64,000 bases of DNA from Dyadobacter sp. GTDB taxonomy: Bacteria; Bacteroidota; Bacteroidia; Cytophagales; Spirosomataceae. Positions 47,303-55,241 of the stretch are shown here, piece by piece. How positions within the stretch are numbered: position 1 is the stretch's first letter; each line of letters begins with the position of its first letter. Made by a program: the position numbers and the translations under genes. The stretch lies in contig NZ_JAGIAS010000002.1 in the NCBI RefSeq assembly GCF_017744695.1, positions 310,001-374,000 of the forward strand. Reading direction: 5' to 3'. The notes beneath the pieces were generated by a model that was not told the origin of the DNA, did no database searches, and saw nothing but the letters and a program-made list of their open reading frames with translations.

Positions 47303-48304
47303 TCACCGGGCTGGTATGCGCTTACTTTTGATCGCGGATGGGTTCACTCCGCGGTATTTTTTAAATGCGACCGAAAAATGGTGTGCGTGCTCATATCCCA
47401 GCATGTCTGAAACCTCCTCGACAGACCGCGATGCATCGAGCAACAGCTGCTCGGCATAATCCATGCGTAGGTTACGCAGGTAACCAAAAACTGTGGTGCC
47501 GAACAATTCCTTGAATCCCTTTTTTACTTTGAACTCATTCAACAGGCAGATGCGCGACAGCTCCGCAAGGGAGAATTCTTCCAGGAAATGCGTATCCAGA
47601 AAATATTTAAGCTGAAACAATTTGTCCTTGTCGGCGGCCGAAATAGTGCCCATTTGCTGGGGCCCGCGGAACTGCTCAATCTGTAAAGCCAGCAATTCCA
47701 GCATTTTGGATTGGGTCATCAGGTTACGAATGGCCCCGGTCTGCCGGCATTGTTTCACATCCCGGATCAAGCTTTGCATAAGCGGCGTGGTATTTGCGGT
47801 GCCGGTAATACCTGAAAATGGCCTGTTGTAAAGTAAGTTCTGCTGAACTCGCTCGCTCCAATGATCGTCGCACCCGATAATGTCCGCAAAAAACGCCTTA
47901 TCCAGGCTGATATGGAACATTTCGAGGGAATCGTTTGCCGCAACCCGATTAATATCCCCACCCTCGGGTGAAAAAACCAGGTTATGCCTGCCCGGCCTCA
48001 TATTCAGCTCGTGCGACAGGCCCTCAAAAGTGGTATCCAGCCTTCCCGCCATATGGAAATTGATATTAATCGTGTCAACCGGTGTGCTATCATACAGGAT
48101 CACATCCTCCTGCGACGTCCAGTGCAGGTTCATCACGTGCATATGCGGGAAAAGCAGGCTCCTGAACTTCATCTCACCGACCTTCGGATGATAGCGCGTC
48201 AGCACCTCGCCCTGGTTATCTACCCGCGCACCCGGTATGACCGATTGCGGGTTAGGTACCGGGTTGAAATCAAGGATGTCGGCGGAATGAATGAGTGTAG
48301 CCAT
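47303..48304 (-). CDS. AraC-family transcriptional regulator (second)
   Basis: The 333-residue protein has a large N-terminal domain (about residues 1-220) without close resemblance to the first AraC protein, and a C-terminal double helix-turn-helix (about 235-330), with FSLAELSRICLLNEFKVKKG as the first and SVEEVSDMLGYEHAHHFSVA as the second, then FKKYRGVNPSAI. It is probably a ligand-responsive regulator; the YceI gene downstream and the cytochrome gene (divergent, about 175 bases away) are candidate targets. The start at 48304 gives a polar N-terminus; an earlier ATG (48340) cannot be excluded. Confidence 0.87.
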   Translation of the reverse strand: MATLIHSADILDFNPVPNPQSVIPGARVDNQGEVLTRYHPKVGEMKFRSLLFPHMHVMNLHWTSQEDVILYDSTPVDTININFHMAGRLDTTFEGLSHELNMRPGRHNLVFSPEGGDINRVAANDSLEMFHISLDKAFFADIIGCDDHWSERVQQNLLYNRPFSGITGTANTTPLMQSLIRDVKQCRQTGAIRNLMTQSKMLELLALQIEQFRGPQQMGTISAADKDKLFQLKYFLDTHFLEEFSLAELSRICLLNEFKVKKGFKELFGTTVFGYLRNLRMDYAEQLLLDASRSVEEVSDMLGYEHAHHFSVAFKKYRGVNPSAIKSKRIPAR

Positions 48305-48479
48305 AGGACGGGACGGTTTTAACACAACACGAAAATACATGCGCGACTGCCTCCCGCCTGCTTCTTAATGAGTGAACGGCCCAATTAATCGACGAAATCC
48401 GTTTGTCGTAGGTTTTAATCCGTTTTGCGTAGGTCTTTGCCGTATTACCTTCCGCATTTTTGCCAAAAACTTCAAAGCC

Positions 48480-49358
48480 ATGATCAGAAAAATCTTAAAA
48501 TGGACCGGGATTTTCCTGGCCGGAATCTTGCTCGCAGCGGTTACCAGTTACACTTACATGTCGGTCTCGATGAAAAGCCGCATGAACAAGGCCTACGTAT
48601 TTGAAAAAGAAACCATTGAAATCCCGACCGACAGCGCTACCGTTGCCCGTGGGAAACACCTGGTAGCGATTAAAGGCTGTCAGGATTGCCATGGGAATAG
48701 TCTCGAAGGCAAAGTCATGAACGATGACGGGGCTATCGGTCGGCTCGTAGCGGGTAATCTCACACAGGGAAAAGGAGGATTGCCGGACAACTACGACGTT
48801 TCGGACTGGCTTACAGCGCTACGGCACGGCGTTCACCAGGACGGCAAACCGCTTCTTTTTATGCCTTCCCACGAAACAACACTGCTCTCCCGGCAGGACA
48901 TGGCCGCACTCATCGCCTATTGCCGCCAGATACCGAAGGTGGACAATACGCTTCCCGCAAATGACCTGGGCCCGGTTGCCGTTATCATGAGCTATCTGGG
49001 CAAAATGCCCCTCCTGTCCGTTGAAAAAATCGATCACAACAAATCAATGATCGCCCGGGCGGATTCGACCGAGGGAGCAGCACAAGGGAAATATCTTGCC
49101 GTATCATGTTCGGGATGCCATCGCGATAATTTCAAAGGAGGTGAACCGCTCGCGCCGGGCTTTCCGCCGGTGCCCGACATTACGCGGGCAGGGCACGTAG
49201 GTAAATGGACAAAGGCGCAGTTTATCGCAACGCTTACCTCCGGGAAAACGCCCGAAGGCCATGTTCTCAAAAATGAAGATATGCCCTGGAAAATGACAGC
49301 GCAGTATACGCGTAGCGAACTTTCTTCGCTTTACGACTTCCTGCAATCCATTCAATAA
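48480..49358 (+). CDS. Membrane-anchored di-haem cytochrome c
   Basis: The 292-residue protein has an N-terminal membrane anchor (MIRKILKWTGIFLAGILLAA, about residues 7-26) and two c-type haem sites: CxxCH in GCQDCHGNSLEGK (about residue 75) and in SCSGCHRDNFKGG (about residue 217), each followed by an axial methionine candidate. It would carry electrons in the periplasm between dehydrogenases and oxidases. The ATG at 48480 is preferred to an ATG at 48372, because it begins right before the membrane anchor. It is divergent from the AraC gene and followed by a strong terminator. Confidence 0.9.
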   Translation: MIRKILKWTGIFLAGILLAAVTSYTYMSVSMKSRMNKAYVFEKETIEIPTDSATVARGKHLVAIKGCQDCHGNSLEGKVMNDDGAIGRLVAGNLTQGKGGLPDNYDVSDWLTALRHGVHQDGKPLLFMPSHETTLLSRQDMAALIAYCRQIPKVDNTLPANDLGPVAVIMSYLGKMPLLSVEKIDHNKSMIARADSTEGAAQGKYLAVSCSGCHRDNFKGGEPLAPGFPPVPDITRAGHVGKWTKAQFIATLTSGKTPEGHVLKNEDMPWKMTAQYTRSELSSLYDFLQSIQ

Positions 49359-49360
49359 GC

Positions 49361-49396
49361 AACGGGGCCGGATTTGATGTCCGGCCCCGTTGTTTG
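49361..49396. terminator. Bidirectional terminator between cytochrome c and sulfurtransferase genes
   Basis: AACGGGGCCGGA (49361-49372) pairs with TCCGGCCCCGTT (49380-49391), a perfect 12-bp stem with a 7-base loop. It is placed between the two convergent genes and can serve both. Confidence 0.9.
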
Positions 49397-49398
49397 TA

Positions 49399-50238
49399 TT
49401 ATTCCTCTCCTGTCGCAATGGGTCTGTCTGTCCTCGACCATTCACTCCACGAGCCTACGTACAGGCTCGCCCCGTGCAAACCCGCCTCCGCGAGCGCCAG
49501 CAGCGTATGGCACGCGGTCACGCCCGAGCCGCAATGCACAATCACCTTGCGCGGGTCCTTATCGGCAAATGCTTCCTTGTATTTCGCAGCGAGGTCGGCG
49601 GGCGACATGAATTCGCCATTACCATCCAGATTGGAGGTATAAGGTATATTGACGGCACCCGGGATATGGCCGGCAACCAGGTCGATCGGTTCGCTTTCGC
49701 CCAGATAGCGGTAATGTTCCCGGACATCGATCACCATCGCCTCGGGATCGGCCGCGGCAAGCGCCACGTCGTCGGCATCCACCAACGGCATTTGCCATCC
49801 TTTGATCGGATATTCTTCCAATGCATGCAGAGAAGCTGCTTTTTCGGTCAAATCGATTCCCGCCTCCGAGATCGCGTCAAGCCCGCCACTTACGACGAAC
49901 ACCTTTTCATGGCCGGCCGCTTTGAGCATCCACCAGAAACGTGCCGCCGCATTGGCGCCTTTTTTATCGTCATATACAACCACCGTTGAAGAAGGGCTGA
50001 TACCTAGAATCCCCAAAAAGCGCCCGAAATCATTCGGCTCAGGAAGCGGGTGCCGGCCGCCATTGGACGGGTCGCCCGTCTTCTCCGATAAGTCGGTTTC
50101 GAGGTCTACAAACTGCGCATTTTCGAGGTGCGCATGGTTGTACCGTTCCAGAGCATCGGTCCCTCCCCGTGCGTCGATCACGATGGGGTCTTCATTTTCC
50201 AGAATGGTTTTGAGCTGGTCTGTTGTAATGATATTCAT
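49399..50238 (-). CDS. Sulfurtransferase (tandem rhodanese)
   Basis: The 279-residue protein has two rhodanese domains. The N-terminal domain includes PIVIDARGGTDALERYNHAH and LENAQFVDLETDL; the C-terminal one has the active cysteine in KVIVHCGSGVTACHTLLALA. The CGSGVTA loop is typical of 3-mercaptopyruvate/thiosulfate sulfurtransferases, which move sulfur to cyanide or thiols. The length is normal and there is no signal peptide. I chose the ATG at 50238; an in-frame ATG 39 bases earlier would add residues not usual for the family. Confidence 0.9.
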   Translation of the reverse strand: MNIITTDQLKTILENEDPIVIDARGGTDALERYNHAHLENAQFVDLETDLSEKTGDPSNGGRHPLPEPNDFGRFLGILGISPSSTVVVYDDKKGANAAARFWWMLKAAGHEKVFVVSGGLDAISEAGIDLTEKAASLHALEEYPIKGWQMPLVDADDVALAAADPEAMVIDVREHYRYLGESEPIDLVAGHIPGAVNIPYTSNLDGNGEFMSPADLAAKYKEAFADKDPRKVIVHCGSGVTACHTLLALAEAGLHGASLYVGSWSEWSRTDRPIATGEE

Positions 50239-50331
50239 GTCCGGGTCATTTGAAAAAACTTTGGTAAATAAAGTCACTTTTGATAAGTTTTTCCCAATCT
50301 CCGCAACCTATTGGGAAAGATTTGATTTTTT

Positions 50332-50808
50332 ATGGAGAAAATTTTTCTTGAAACGATCGGGGCGCACCAGCGGATCATTTTGAAGGTAAGCAGGATGTAC
50401 CGCAACACGCCGGAGGACCAGCAGGACCTTTTCCAGGAAATCGTGTACCAGCTCTGGCGCGCTTTCCCGGGGTTCCGGAACGAATCGAAAATCACGACCT
50501 GGATGTACCGGATCGCGCTGAATACGGCCATGGCCTCCTACCGGAAGCAGCGACCGCCCATTTCGCTCTCCGAACATCCGCCCGACCTTGCCGACACACC
50601 GGATACCATTTCCGGCCGGGAAGAATGGCTCTTCCGCGCATTGCGAACGCTGAGCGAATCGGAGCGGGCGCTCATTTCCCTCTACCTCGAAGATTACTCC
50701 TACGCTGAAATAGCTTCGGTCACAGGCATTTCCGAAAACTATGTAGGTGTAAAGCTCAATCGCATTAAAGAAAAACTCAAAACACTTTTAACTTCAAAAA
50801 GCATATGA
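50332..50808 (+). CDS. ECF-type RNA polymerase sigma factor
   Basis: The 158-residue protein has region 2 (about residues 10-75; EDQQDLFQEIVYQLWRAFPG with TTWMYRIALNTAMASYRK) and region 4 (about 95-150; LSESERALISLYLEDYSYAE followed by IASVTGISENYVGVKLNRIK), the size and order of ECF sigma factors. It probably responds to envelope or metabolic stress and directs RNA polymerase to its own promoter. It overlaps the next gene by four bases (ATGA), coding a membrane protein that may be its anti-sigma factor. Confidence 0.88.
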   Translation: MEKIFLETIGAHQRIILKVSRMYRNTPEDQQDLFQEIVYQLWRAFPGFRNESKITTWMYRIALNTAMASYRKQRPPISLSEHPPDLADTPDTISGREEWLFRALRTLSESERALISLYLEDYSYAEIASVTGISENYVGVKLNRIKEKLKTLLTSKSI

Positions 50809-51344
50809 ATATCGATGATCTTAAATCGGGCTGGCAAAATACCGGACACGGACCTTTTTCGGAAAAGGAGCTCGCCATGATGACCCGCGTCCGCAATCAC
50901 CCCTCGCTTCGCAAACTGAGGATCAAACTCATGACGGAAATAGTAGCCCTTACTGCTTTACTGTTCCTCTTTTATGATGGCTTCGATGGGGCGCAGAAGC
51001 CTTTGGCAGTCAATATCCTGCTGATTGCCAGCATTGTTCTCTATATCGTTAATAATGCATTGAGTTACTTTCACATCCAAAACCCATTGGTAAGCGGGAA
51101 TATCCGGGAAGCGGTGGCCAGACAGGCGCGCTCATTGAAGATGTTGGCTGTACTGTCGTTATCATCGTCGGTCGTGTACGCGGCTGCGCTATTATTCTTT
51201 CTGACTTATCAAACGGCTTTCGACCAGCGCAAATACATCATTTTGAGCGCATTAATCGTCACATTTCTTCTGTTGTTTTACTATTCATGGATCAGCTGGC
51301 AAAGAAAAATCGCGCATTTCAGGCAGTTGGAAGCAGATTTTTGA
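50805..51344 (+). CDS. Membrane protein cotranscribed with the sigma factor
   Basis: The 179-residue protein has an N-terminal cytoplasmic part with basic and polar residues (about 1-40), and four hydrophobic helices (about 45-60, 68-87, 113-135 and 145-165). The start overlaps the sigma factor stop (ATGA), an arrangement typical for an ECF sigma factor and its anti-sigma factor. No zinc-binding anti-sigma motif is present. A role as anti-sigma factor is inferred from position only. Confidence 0.7.
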   Translation: MNIDDLKSGWQNTGHGPFSEKELAMMTRVRNHPSLRKLRIKLMTEIVALTALLFLFYDGFDGAQKPLAVNILLIASIVLYIVNNALSYFHIQNPLVSGNIREAVARQARSLKMLAVLSLSSSVVYAAALLFFLTYQTAFDQRKYIILSALIVTFLLLFYYSWISWQRKIAHFRQLEADF

Positions 51345-51372
51345 CATTTTAGCAGGATTAACAATCCATGCC

Positions 51373-52176
51373 ATGATTTGTCAGGAATTCACAGAAGACG
51401 ACATTAGTTTCCTCCCCGCCCTCGAACCAGAGGGCTGGGGCGATATCCGCCCCCGGTTTCAGTTCTTTTTAAAATCGGAATGCTGCAAGCCGATCAAGAT
51501 CGTCGAAGACGGCCGGCCCGTTGCGGTAGGTACCTCCATTTTTCACGGCGACACGGCCTGGTTGGCGTGTATCATCACACATGGGGAATACCGGAACAAG
51601 GGTCTCGGAAGCGCCATTACCCGCGGGCTGATAGCGAGCGTCGACCGGAACCGCTACCCTACTATTTATCTCGACGCCACGGAGTTTGGCTATCCGGTAT
51701 ATTTGAAACAGGGTTTTGAAGTCGAAGGCCAGTATGCGCATATGCGGCGGGAGGACGATGCGCCGGAACGGCAATCCTCTCCGCTGATCCGCCCGTTTAT
51801 GGAAAATTTTCGCGAGGCGGCGTACGCCATCGACCGCATGGCGTCCGGTGAAGACAGACGCGGCGTTATGGCCGAGTTTCTGGCCGACTCCTTTATATAT
51901 GTGGATTCAAATGAGGTGCTGCAAGGCGTTTATCTGCCCACTTGGAGCGACGGGCCGATTGTAGCTACCAACGATGCCGCTGGTTTTGCCCTCATGCAAC
52001 TGCGCGCAGCATCCAGGCCATTTGCGATTCTGCCGATGGGCAATACGGCCGGACTGAAATTTCTGCAAGAGCATGATTTCCATGTGCGCAAGACTTCCCG
52101 CCGGATGATACTTGGTCCGAAGAGAGTCTGGCACCCCGAGCACCTTTACAACCGCATCAGCGGTGCTTTGGGTTGA
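51373..52176 (+). CDS. GNAT-family N-acetyltransferase
   Basis: The 267-residue protein carries a GNAT domain in its first half: WLACIITHGEYRNKGLGSAI near residues 60-80 holds the acetyl-CoA binding motif R/Q-x-x-G-x-G/A, followed by the YLDATEFGYPVYLKQGFEVE signature. The second half (about 145-267) looks like a second, weaker acetyltransferase-like part (RPFAILPMGNTAGLKFLQEH) lacking the acetyl-CoA motif. Substrate unknown, acts in the cytoplasm. Next to it lies a gene on the other strand without overlap. Confidence 0.82.
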   Translation: MICQEFTEDDISFLPALEPEGWGDIRPRFQFFLKSECCKPIKIVEDGRPVAVGTSIFHGDTAWLACIITHGEYRNKGLGSAITRGLIASVDRNRYPTIYLDATEFGYPVYLKQGFEVEGQYAHMRREDDAPERQSSPLIRPFMENFREAAYAIDRMASGEDRRGVMAEFLADSFIYVDSNEVLQGVYLPTWSDGPIVATNDAAGFALMQLRAASRPFAILPMGNTAGLKFLQEHDFHVRKTSRRMILGPKRVWHPEHLYNRISGALG

Positions 52177-52935
52177 TCAGCGCAGGGTCAACTCGCTGAT
52201 TTTAGAAAATTCGGTATGCGGCGCCATGGCCCTGACAATCCCCTTACGGTCCACCAATATGAAATAGGGCGTCTCGCTGATCTTGTAGCGGTGGTTGAAA
52301 CCATACGATTCCGGAACGGGAATGAAACCACAGTTCCGTTTCGGGATCGCTTCCAGGCATTCCTCCTCGGTATTGAGCGTGGTGCCGAGGGAAACTATCT
52401 CTATTCCTTTTCTTTTATTCTCATCCACAAAATTGGAAATCACCTTCGTACTGGCGAGCGTGTAGAGGGGCTTTTCATAGCGCACCCAAAAGCCGAGCAG
52501 AATATACTTTCCCCGCAATTTGTCCGAATCATATTCTCTGCCATCCAGCCCGCGCATGACAAAAGGGGCGATCGGCTCGCCGACCTCCGGCATCAGATCG
52601 GGATTATTCATTACCGAACCGTCCTGCTGAACGTACAACTGGCTCTTTTTGATGATTTCGAAGGATGATGCCTTCCCATATTTATCGAATATCGGCTGGG
52701 TTTTGTACTGTCCCGGACTACGTTTGAGCATATTATCGTAGGTCTCGTAGCTGATCCGCTTGCCGGTAGCGTGATCGATGATGGGCGAATCGCGGTTCAT
52801 TACAAACTGCTGACTCACTTTGCCGTTGTAGCGGGTTACCTTGGGTTCATCGGATTGACAAAACGCTGAAAACCTGGCAGATCCGACAACTACCAGCAAA
52901 CAAATGGAAAATTTACGCAAACGGCTCACAAACAT
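52177..52935 (-). CDS. Thioredoxin/TlpA-fold protein without the redox cysteine pair
   Basis: The 252-residue protein has a signal peptide (cleavage around SAFCQ, residue 27) and a TlpA-like domain in its second half: GEPIAPFVMRGLDGREYDSD, KLRGKYILLGFWVRYEKPLY, then EIVSLGTTLNTEEECLEAIP, and FILVDRKGIVRAMAPH. Where TlpA and related proteins have the CxxC catalytic pair (FWATWCGPC), this one reads GFWVRYEKP, with no cysteines. It is therefore unlikely to be an ordinary thiol oxidoreductase. The first half is unassigned. It lies convergent to the GNAT gene with no gap. Confidence 0.7.
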   Translation of the reverse strand: MFVSRLRKFSICLLVVVGSARFSAFCQSDEPKVTRYNGKVSQQFVMNRDSPIIDHATGKRISYETYDNMLKRSPGQYKTQPIFDKYGKASSFEIIKKSQLYVQQDGSVMNNPDLMPEVGEPIAPFVMRGLDGREYDSDKLRGKYILLGFWVRYEKPLYTLASTKVISNFVDENKRKGIEIVSLGTTLNTEEECLEAIPKRNCGFIPVPESYGFNHRYKISETPYFILVDRKGIVRAMAPHTEFSKISELTLR

Positions 52936-53069
52936 TCTGCCACAAAAGATTGTATTAGTATCACAAAATTGATATTTTCATGCACAAATAATCACCAGGC
53001 ATGACCTCCTAATAACTGGTAATTGCCATTCGATATTTTAGGCCTATTTAACAAATTGCAAATTTTGGT

Positions 53070-54326
53070 ATGTACGAGCGGATCCGGGAGAAGTTGGGGA
53101 TTCTGGCCGATGCTGCAAAATACGATGTGTCCTGCTCATCGAGCGGCAGCAACCGGAAAAATGAGAACAAGGGAATTGGAAATGCAGAAGGAACGGGGAT
53201 CTGTCACACCTATACCGAAGATGGCCGGTGTGTATCGTTGTTGAAGATACTGCTTACCAACCACTGTATTTACGACTGCGCGTTCTGCGTTTCGCGGCGC
53301 AGTAACGATATCAAGCGGGCCGCTTTCACCGTGGAGGAAGTAGTGGAGCTGACGATGAATTTCTATCGGCGCAATTACATCGAAGGGCTGTTCCTGAGCT
53401 CCGGCATTTTCAAAGATGCCGATTATACAATGGAAAGGCTCGTTCGTATCGTGAAAAATCTCAGGCATGAAGAGCGTTTCAATGGGTATATCCATTTGAA
53501 AACGATCCCCGGTGCAAGCGACGAGCTACTTCACGAAGCAGGTATGTATGCGGATCGGATGAGCATTAATCTGGAAATGCCGACGGAAACCGGCCTGAAA
53601 CTGCTCGCCCCCGAAAAGTCACACGCGGAGGTGAAAAAACCTTTGAAATACATTCAAAACAATATTATCCGGTTTGAAAGTGAAAAAGCGCTGATCAAAA
53701 GCGTCCCGAAATTCGTGCCGGCCGGGCAGAGTACCCAAATCGTCGTGGGCGCCACGCCGGAATCAGACAAGGAGATACTATATACAGCCCATTCATTTTA
53801 TCAGAATTTTTCGCTAAAACGGGTTTATTACTCGGGCTATATTCCGATCAGCTACGATGCGCGGCTCCCGGCAATCGGCTCTCAACCGCCTTTGATCCGC
53901 GAAAACAGGCTGTACCAGGCCGATTGGCTGATGCGTTTCTACGGTTTTAAGGTACAGGAAATCCTGAATGACTTTCATCCGAACCTCGAAGCGGACGTCG
54001 ATCCGAAACTAAGCTGGGCGTTGCGCAACCTTGACCAGTTTCCGGTAGACATCAATACGGCCGACTACTACATGATCCTGCGCGTGCCGGGCATTGGTGT
54101 AAGTTCGGCGCTAAAAATTGTCCAGGCACGGAAATTCGGGCGTTTGTATCAGTACCACTTGCGCCAACTCGGTATTGCGTTCGGCAAGGCGCGGCATTTT
54201 ATCCGGTATGCCGACAGCCCTGTTCAATTGAGAGAATATGAAGCGGGACACATTAAAGGGCTGATCCTTTCCGAAAGCAAGAGCAAATACAAGAAGAACC
54301 CGCTTAACCAATTGTCGCTTTTCTGA
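53070..54326 (+). CDS. Radical SAM DNA modification/repair protein (TIGR03916 type)
   Basis: The 418-residue protein is a radical SAM enzyme of the putative DNA-modification group. The [4Fe-4S] cluster is bound by C66, C70 and C73 in CIYDCAFC. The start contains ILADAAKYDVSCSSSGS and the C-terminal part carries a helix-hairpin-helix DNA-binding motif (DYYMILRVPGIGVSSALKIV, about residues 330-350). Together with the downstream gene it forms a conserved pair, suggested elsewhere to repair or modify DNA. The stop overlaps the partner's start by one base, so they are translated together. Chemistry not established. Confidence 0.9.
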   Translation: MYERIREKLGILADAAKYDVSCSSSGSNRKNENKGIGNAEGTGICHTYTEDGRCVSLLKILLTNHCIYDCAFCVSRRSNDIKRAAFTVEEVVELTMNFYRRNYIEGLFLSSGIFKDADYTMERLVRIVKNLRHEERFNGYIHLKTIPGASDELLHEAGMYADRMSINLEMPTETGLKLLAPEKSHAEVKKPLKYIQNNIIRFESEKALIKSVPKFVPAGQSTQIVVGATPESDKEILYTAHSFYQNFSLKRVYYSGYIPISYDARLPAIGSQPPLIRENRLYQADWLMRFYGFKVQEILNDFHPNLEADVDPKLSWALRNLDQFPVDINTADYYMILRVPGIGVSSALKIVQARKFGRLYQYHLRQLGIAFGKARHFIRYADSPVQLREYEAGHIKGLILSESKSKYKKNPLNQLSLF

Positions 54327-55093
54327 TGGAGCTCTATATTTTCGATGGTTCGCTGGAAGGGTTACTCACGACCGTTTTCGAATGCTACCGGCGAAAATCG
54401 CCGGCAATAAAGCTGGTAACCGAAGCTTTTCACGTTCCTGATGTTTTCGATCCGGGCTACCGGGTCATCTCCGACCGCGCAAAGGGTAAGCGGGTTTGGA
54501 AAGGGCTTTGTAAGAAATTGGGAAAAGAATGGCAATTCCGGTTCTACAATGCTTTCCTCTCCGAACAGCCGGAGACTTATCAGCATCTGCTCAATTTAGC
54601 CAGGTATGTTATAGATCATCCGTCGGGCGCGTGTGAGAACTTCGCACATCCCGATGTACTGGCCGTTTCCCAAACAGCGCAGAAAGTCCATCGCGAAAAA
54701 CACCGGATGGAAGCCTTTATACGGTTCCAGAAAACCGGCGACGGCATCTACTACGCCCATATTGAGCCGGATTTTGATGTACTCCCTCTCCTTCCCGAGC
54801 ATTTCCAGAACCGCTATGCGGATCAGCGCTGGATTATTTATGATCTGAAAAGAAAATACGGGCTCTATTACGATCTCGAAAAAACGGAAGAGATCGAGCT
54901 CGACACAGCGCCGCAAATGTCGATCGTGAACACCCTTCCCTCGGGTTTGCTGGACGAGAAAGAAGAACTGTATACTTTACTGTGGCAGGATTACTTCAAA
55001 AGCACCAATATTCAGGCGCGAAAAAACACGCGCCTGCACGTAAGGCACGTGCCACGACGCTATTGGAAGTACCTTTCGGAGAAGCAGGGATAG
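54326..55093 (+). CDS. Partner of the radical SAM DNA-repair protein (TIGR03915 type)
   Basis: The 255-residue protein opens with MELYIFDGSLEGLLTTVFEC, the standard start of the TIGR03915 group, and ends with LHVRHVPRRYWKYLSE, also conserved there. The family accompanies TIGR03916 radical SAM enzymes; some versions are fused to uracil-DNA glycosylase domains, but this one ends without such a fusion. It starts at the last base of the upstream stop codon (TGATG). Its molecular role is unknown; the pairing suggests it presents or processes damaged DNA. Confidence 0.9.
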   Translation: MELYIFDGSLEGLLTTVFECYRRKSPAIKLVTEAFHVPDVFDPGYRVISDRAKGKRVWKGLCKKLGKEWQFRFYNAFLSEQPETYQHLLNLARYVIDHPSGACENFAHPDVLAVSQTAQKVHREKHRMEAFIRFQKTGDGIYYAHIEPDFDVLPLLPEHFQNRYADQRWIIYDLKRKYGLYYDLEKTEEIELDTAPQMSIVNTLPSGLLDEKEELYTLLWQDYFKSTNIQARKNTRLHVRHVPRRYWKYLSEKQG

Positions 55094-55166
55094 ATTTCGC
55101 TGATAATCAATAATTTTTTGTGCTTGTCGCCACGGTTAACATAGCGGGCCGTGTCTCGGAAAATGT

Positions 55167-55194
55167 AGCCAATCCAAGTTCGGATTGGCTTTTC
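55167..55194 (+). terminator. Terminator after the radical SAM/partner operon
   Basis: AGCCAATCC (55167-55175), a 6-base loop, GGATTGGCT (55182-55190), then TTTCC. It starts 74 bases past the stop and 50 bases before the next start codon. Confidence 0.75.
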
Positions 55195-55241
55195 CGACGA
55201 TTCCGTTGGAATGTCCATTCAACCACATTTCCCTGCATGCG

